A DNA stretch of 64,000 nucleotides from Burkholderia singularis (lineage in GTDB: Bacteria; Pseudomonadota; Gammaproteobacteria; Burkholderiales; Burkholderiaceae). Location of the stretch: the NCBI RefSeq assembly GCF_900176645.1, contig NZ_FXAN01000037.1:38664-102663 (forward strand), given 5' to 3'. The stretch's first letter is position 1. Each line of letters opens with the position of its first letter. The notes beneath the pieces were generated by a model that saw only the letters and a program-made list of their open reading frames with translations, was not told the DNA's origin and searched no databases. This document shows positions 61,434 through 64,000 of the stretch, one piece after another. The translations under genes and the position numbers were made by a program.

Positions 61434-62453
61434 ATGTCCGAGCTTTCGATTGTTGATGAGGCCGTGCGCCCGACGCTGGACGATCTGCGCGTCGAGCCGG
61501 GGCTGCCGAGCGTCGTATCGCCGCGCGCCGGCGCGGATCTGACGCTCGACGCAGCCGCGCCGCTGTTGCGCGAGATCGCGAACGACGTTGTCGAGCGCGC
61601 GGGCGGCGTGTTGTTCACCGGCTTTCGCGTCGCGTCGATCGAGACGTTTCAACGCTTTGCGGCCGGCTTCGGCGATCCGCTGATCGGCTACGAATTCGCG
61701 TCGACGCCGCGCAGCCAAGTCGAGGGCGCGGTTTACACGTCCACCGAGTATCCGCCGCACCGGTCGATTCCGCTGCACAACGAGCAGTCGTATACGCGCG
61801 AGTGGCCGATGCGCATCTGGTTCCACTGCGCGCTGGCCGCGCGCTCGGGCGGCGCGACGCCGATCGCCGACAGCCGCGCGATCCATCGCGCGCTCGATCC
61901 GGCGCTCGTCGCGCGTTTTGCGTCGCGCGAACTGCTGTATGTGCGCAATTTCGGGCAGGGGCTCGATCTGCCGTGGCCGCAAGCGTTCGGCACCGGCGAT
62001 CCGCGCGAGGTCGAGTGCATCTGCGCGGCGCGCGGGATCGAGTGCGAATGGCGCGACGGCGAGGACGGCGAGCCGCTGCTGCGCACGCGCGAGCGTTGCC
62101 AGGCGGTCGCGCGGCACCCGCGCACGGGCGAGACGGTGTGGTTCAACCAGGCGCATCTCTTTCACCTGTCCGCGCTCGACGACGATATGCAGGAAGCGCT
62201 CGTCGACGCGGTGGGCATCGAGAACGTGCCGCGCAATGTCTACTATGGCGACGGCACGCCGCTGGAGGCGAGCGCGCTCGACGAGATCCGCGGTGTGCTC
62301 GACGGGCAGCGGATCGTGTTTCCATGGTGCACCGGCGACGTGCTGATGCTCGACAACATGCTGAGCGCGCACGCGCGCGATCCGTTCGATGGGCCACGCA
62401 AGGTGGTGGTGGCGATGGCGCAAAGCCATCGAGACGCAAGCCATGGTGAGTAA
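61434..62453 (+). CDS. orbG: Fe(II)/2-oxoglutarate-dependent hydroxylase (TauD/SyrP-like, OrbG type)
   Basis: 339 residues from the ATG after GGGAGGA. The double-stranded beta-helix iron triad is His-x-Glu in SIPLHNEQSYTRE and a distal His in LSAHARDPFDGPRKVVVAM, where the late Arg binds 2-oxoglutarate. SyrP/OrbG-type enzymes hydroxylate Asp on the synthetase to give beta-hydroxyaspartate, an iron-chelating residue of ornibactin and malleobactin. It lies 60 bases after the MbtH gene and is followed by the transporter ATPase. Confidence 0.92.
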   Translation: MSELSIVDEAVRPTLDDLRVEPGLPSVVSPRAGADLTLDAAAPLLREIANDVVERAGGVLFTGFRVASIETFQRFAAGFGDPLIGYEFASTPRSQVEGAVYTSTEYPPHRSIPLHNEQSYTREWPMRIWFHCALAARSGGATPIADSRAIHRALDPALVARFASRELLYVRNFGQGLDLPWPQAFGTGDPREVECICAARGIECEWRDGEDGEPLLRTRERCQAVARHPRTGETVWFNQAHLFHLSALDDDMQEALVDAVGIENVPRNVYYGDGTPLEASALDEIRGVLDGQRIVFPWCTGDVLMLDNMLSAHARDPFDGPRKVVVAMAQSHRDASHGE

Positions 62454-62485
62454 ACAGCTAGCGGATGTGGGCGGATGATCCAATC

Positions 62486-63541
62486 ATGACGAAGACTGCG
62501 GCGGCGCTCACGGCGCGGGCGTTGCGTGTCGGCTACCGGGACCGGCTGGTGCTCGACGGCCTCGATCTGACGATCGCGGCGGGGCGTGTGACCGCGCTGT
62601 GCGGGCCGAACGGCTGCGGCAAGAGCACGTTGCTGCGCACGCTTGCCGGGTTGCAGCCGGCGCTGTCGGGCGCAATCGACGTGGACGGCGCGCCGCTCGG
62701 GTCGTACCGGCGGCGCGCGCTTGCACGCAAGCTGACGATGCTCGCGCAGTTCAACCAGATTCCCGCCGGGCTCACGGTGCGCGAGCTGGTCGCCTATGGC
62801 CGTTACGCGCACGGCGGCTGGCTGCGCGGGCTGTCGCGCGCCGATTGCGATGCGATCGATGCGGCGCTTGCCGCGACCGGCTTTGCCGGCGATGCGTCGC
62901 GCGACGTCGCGGCATTATCGGGCGGCGAGCGGCAGCGCGCGTGGATCGCGATGGCGCTCGCGCAGCAGGCGCCGATCGTGCTGCTCGACGAGCCCACCAC
63001 GTATCTCGACATCCATCATCAACTCGACATTCTGCGGGAGCTGCGGCGTCTGAACCGCGAGCGCGGGCTGACGATCGTCTGGGTGTTGCACGATCTGAAC
63101 CAGGCGGCCGCATACAGCGACGAAATCGTGCTGATGCGCGCTGGGCGGATCGTCGCGCAGGGCACGCCTGATGCGATGCTCGAGCCGCATCACTTGCAGG
63201 CGGCGTTCGGCGTGACGATGCTCAAGACCGCGCATCCGCTGACGGGCGCGCCGATGTGCGTGCCCGCGTATGAAGGCGTGATCGATGCCGGCGCGGCGGC
63301 GCACGGCGGCGGCGAGCGGCCGGGCCCGGCAGGCGCGCCGCGCGGTTGCGGTACGCAGGCCGAGACGCCGGATGCTTGCGGCGAGCCGGGCATGGCGGGC
63401 TCGCCCGGGCCATATCGCGCGCAAGATGCGTGCGCCGCATCGCATCCGCACGGCGCCCCGGCTGCCTCGGCAGCCGGGGCAGCATTCGGCACGCATGTGC
63501 CGGCCCCGGCTCCGTCGTCGCAGCGGGATCTCGCCGCATGA
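62486..63541 (+). CDS. orbC: Ferric-siderophore ABC transporter ATPase (FecE/FepC/OrbC type)
   Basis: 351 residues from ATG 62486; an ATG at 62465 would add seven. Walker A GPNGCGKST, signature LSGGERQRAW, Walker B IVLLDEPTTYLDIHHQLD and switch His in VWVLHDLNQAAAYSDE identify the iron-siderophore uptake subfamily. After about residue 260 comes an unusual Gly/Ala/Pro-rich tail of about 90 residues not found in most FecE-like proteins. The stop overlaps the permease ATG by four bases. Confidence 0.94.
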   Translation: MTKTAAALTARALRVGYRDRLVLDGLDLTIAAGRVTALCGPNGCGKSTLLRTLAGLQPALSGAIDVDGAPLGSYRRRALARKLTMLAQFNQIPAGLTVRELVAYGRYAHGGWLRGLSRADCDAIDAALAATGFAGDASRDVAALSGGERQRAWIAMALAQQAPIVLLDEPTTYLDIHHQLDILRELRRLNRERGLTIVWVLHDLNQAAAYSDEIVLMRAGRIVAQGTPDAMLEPHHLQAAFGVTMLKTAHPLTGAPMCVPAYEGVIDAGAAAHGGGERPGPAGAPRGCGTQAETPDACGEPGMAGSPGPYRAQDACAASHPHGAPAASAAGAAFGTHVPAPAPSSQRDLAA

Positions 63542-64000
63542 CGACACTCGCCATGCGCAAGCGCTCGCGCCGCGATGCGCGCACCGTTGACGCCAGGTCC
63601 CGCGCGATCGCGACGAGCCGGGTCGGCGCGATCGCAGCCGCACTGACCGCGTTCATCGCGCTCGTTGCCGTGTCGCGGCTCGCGCCGCAGTGGCGCGCAT
63701 GGCTGACTGCGCCGGCAGGCAGCGATGCCGCGCAACTCGCGCATATCATGTTGTTCGATCTGAACGCGCCGCGTGTGGTTGCGGCGCTCGTCGCGGGCGG
63801 CTGCCTCGCGGTCGCGGGCGCGCTGTTCCAGGCGCTCACGCGCAATCCGCTCGCCGCGCCCGACTTGCTCGGCATCACGGGTGGCGCCCAGCTCGGCTTG
63901 ATTGTCGCGATGCTCGTGCCGGCGCTCGGCGGCCATGCATCGGTGCCGCTGCTGTTCGCGTGCGGGATTGCCGCGGCCGTCTGCGTGTCGGCCGCGGCGG
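63538..64000 (+). CDS. orbD: Ferric-siderophore ABC transporter permease, 5' part (FecCD family, OrbD type)
   Basis: The first 154 residues only; the gene runs off the end of the window. A basic cytoplasmic tail, then membrane helices (about 27-47, 76-96, 120-140) with the FecCD pattern VAALVAGGCLAVAGALFQAL, TRNPLAAPDLLGITGGAQLG. In ornibactin clusters this is a double-length fused permease. ATG overlaps the ATPase stop, so the two are translationally coupled. Confidence 0.93.
   Translation, partial: MTTLAMRKRSRRDARTVDARSRAIATSRVGAIAAALTAFIALVAVSRLAPQWRAWLTAPAGSDAAQLAHIMLFDLNAPRVVAALVAGGCLAVAGALFQALTRNPLAAPDLLGITGGAQLGLIVAMLVPALGGHASVPLLFACGIAAAVCVSAAA

Noticed and set aside
61020..62483. 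Minus-strand open frame opposite the MbtH and hydroxylase genes
   Set aside because: The plus strand has complete family proteins with ribosome sites and operon structure; the minus translation is biased and featureless.

Overview
The window is GC-rich chromosomal DNA, almost certainly from the Burkholderiaceae (Burkholderia sensu lato; a Mycetohabitans- or Paraburkholderia-like genome would also fit). The evidence is a Burkholderia cepacia-type lipase, a Burkholderia-type trimeric porin, PhaZ, the hpnH-ispH hopanoid/isoprenoid pair, and the front end of an ornibactin/malleobactin-type siderophore operon (MbtH, SyrP-like hydroxylase, FecE-like ATPase, FecCD-like permease). No tRNA, rRNA, CRISPR or intact insertion sequence was recognised. 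The species cannot be fixed from the sequence alone.

Layout. 0-3.5 kb: a LolA-like protein, a predicted outer-membrane barrel and a small membrane protein (probably the tail of an RND/MMPL export locus), then a phosphopantetheinyl transferase. 3.6-11.4 kb: a secreted family I.2 lipase with no adjacent foldase, a GGDEF/EAL protein, a haem-oxygenase-like (TenA/PqqC fold) protein, an MlaC/HpnM-like protein and a NarL-type two-component pair. 11.4-31.5 kb: an AT-rich regulatory stretch followed by tonB-exbB-exbD-exbD-TPR, a XRE/cupin regulator, two tandem paralogous TonB-dependent receptors, a complete YejABEF peptide importer and a TldD/TldE metalloprotease pair. 31.5-46 kb: an orphan RND pump, a (CCAACG)15 microsatellite, an amidase, a porin, a thioredoxin-fold protein, a GH27 alpha-galactosidase and a class A penicillin-binding protein. 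46-60.3 kb: PHB depolymerase, SRPBCC protein, LysR and GntR regulators, B3/4-domain protein, cstA-ybdD, a small HTH regulator with repeated operator-like sites, an aminotransferase, a DOPA-dioxygenase-like protein, hpnH and ispH. 60.7-64 kb: a truncated hpnB-like glycosyltransferase joined to a siderophore operon that runs off the end.

Two things stand out. First, the 12.1-31.5 kb block reads as one trans-envelope oligopeptide route: dedicated energiser (TonB/ExbB/ExbD x2), two receptors, inner-membrane Yej importer and cytosolic TldD/TldE peptidases. Such an arrangement would suit capture and processing of modified peptides (microcin-, lasso- or lipopeptide-like); this is inference from gene order and family knowledge. 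Second, at about 60.99 kb the hpnB-like reading frame stops resembling its family exactly where an iron-starvation sigma-factor promoter (TAAA-N17-CGTC) begins in front of the siderophore operon. That marks a rearrangement joint that has apparently separated the operon from its usual upstream sigma-factor gene.

Several long gene-free stretches (8.2-8.7, 11.4-12.1, 47.97-48.5, 49.4-50.4, 51.2-51.9 kb) hold no recognisable genes. They may be decayed remnants, in line with a genome that has undergone loss and rearrangement.
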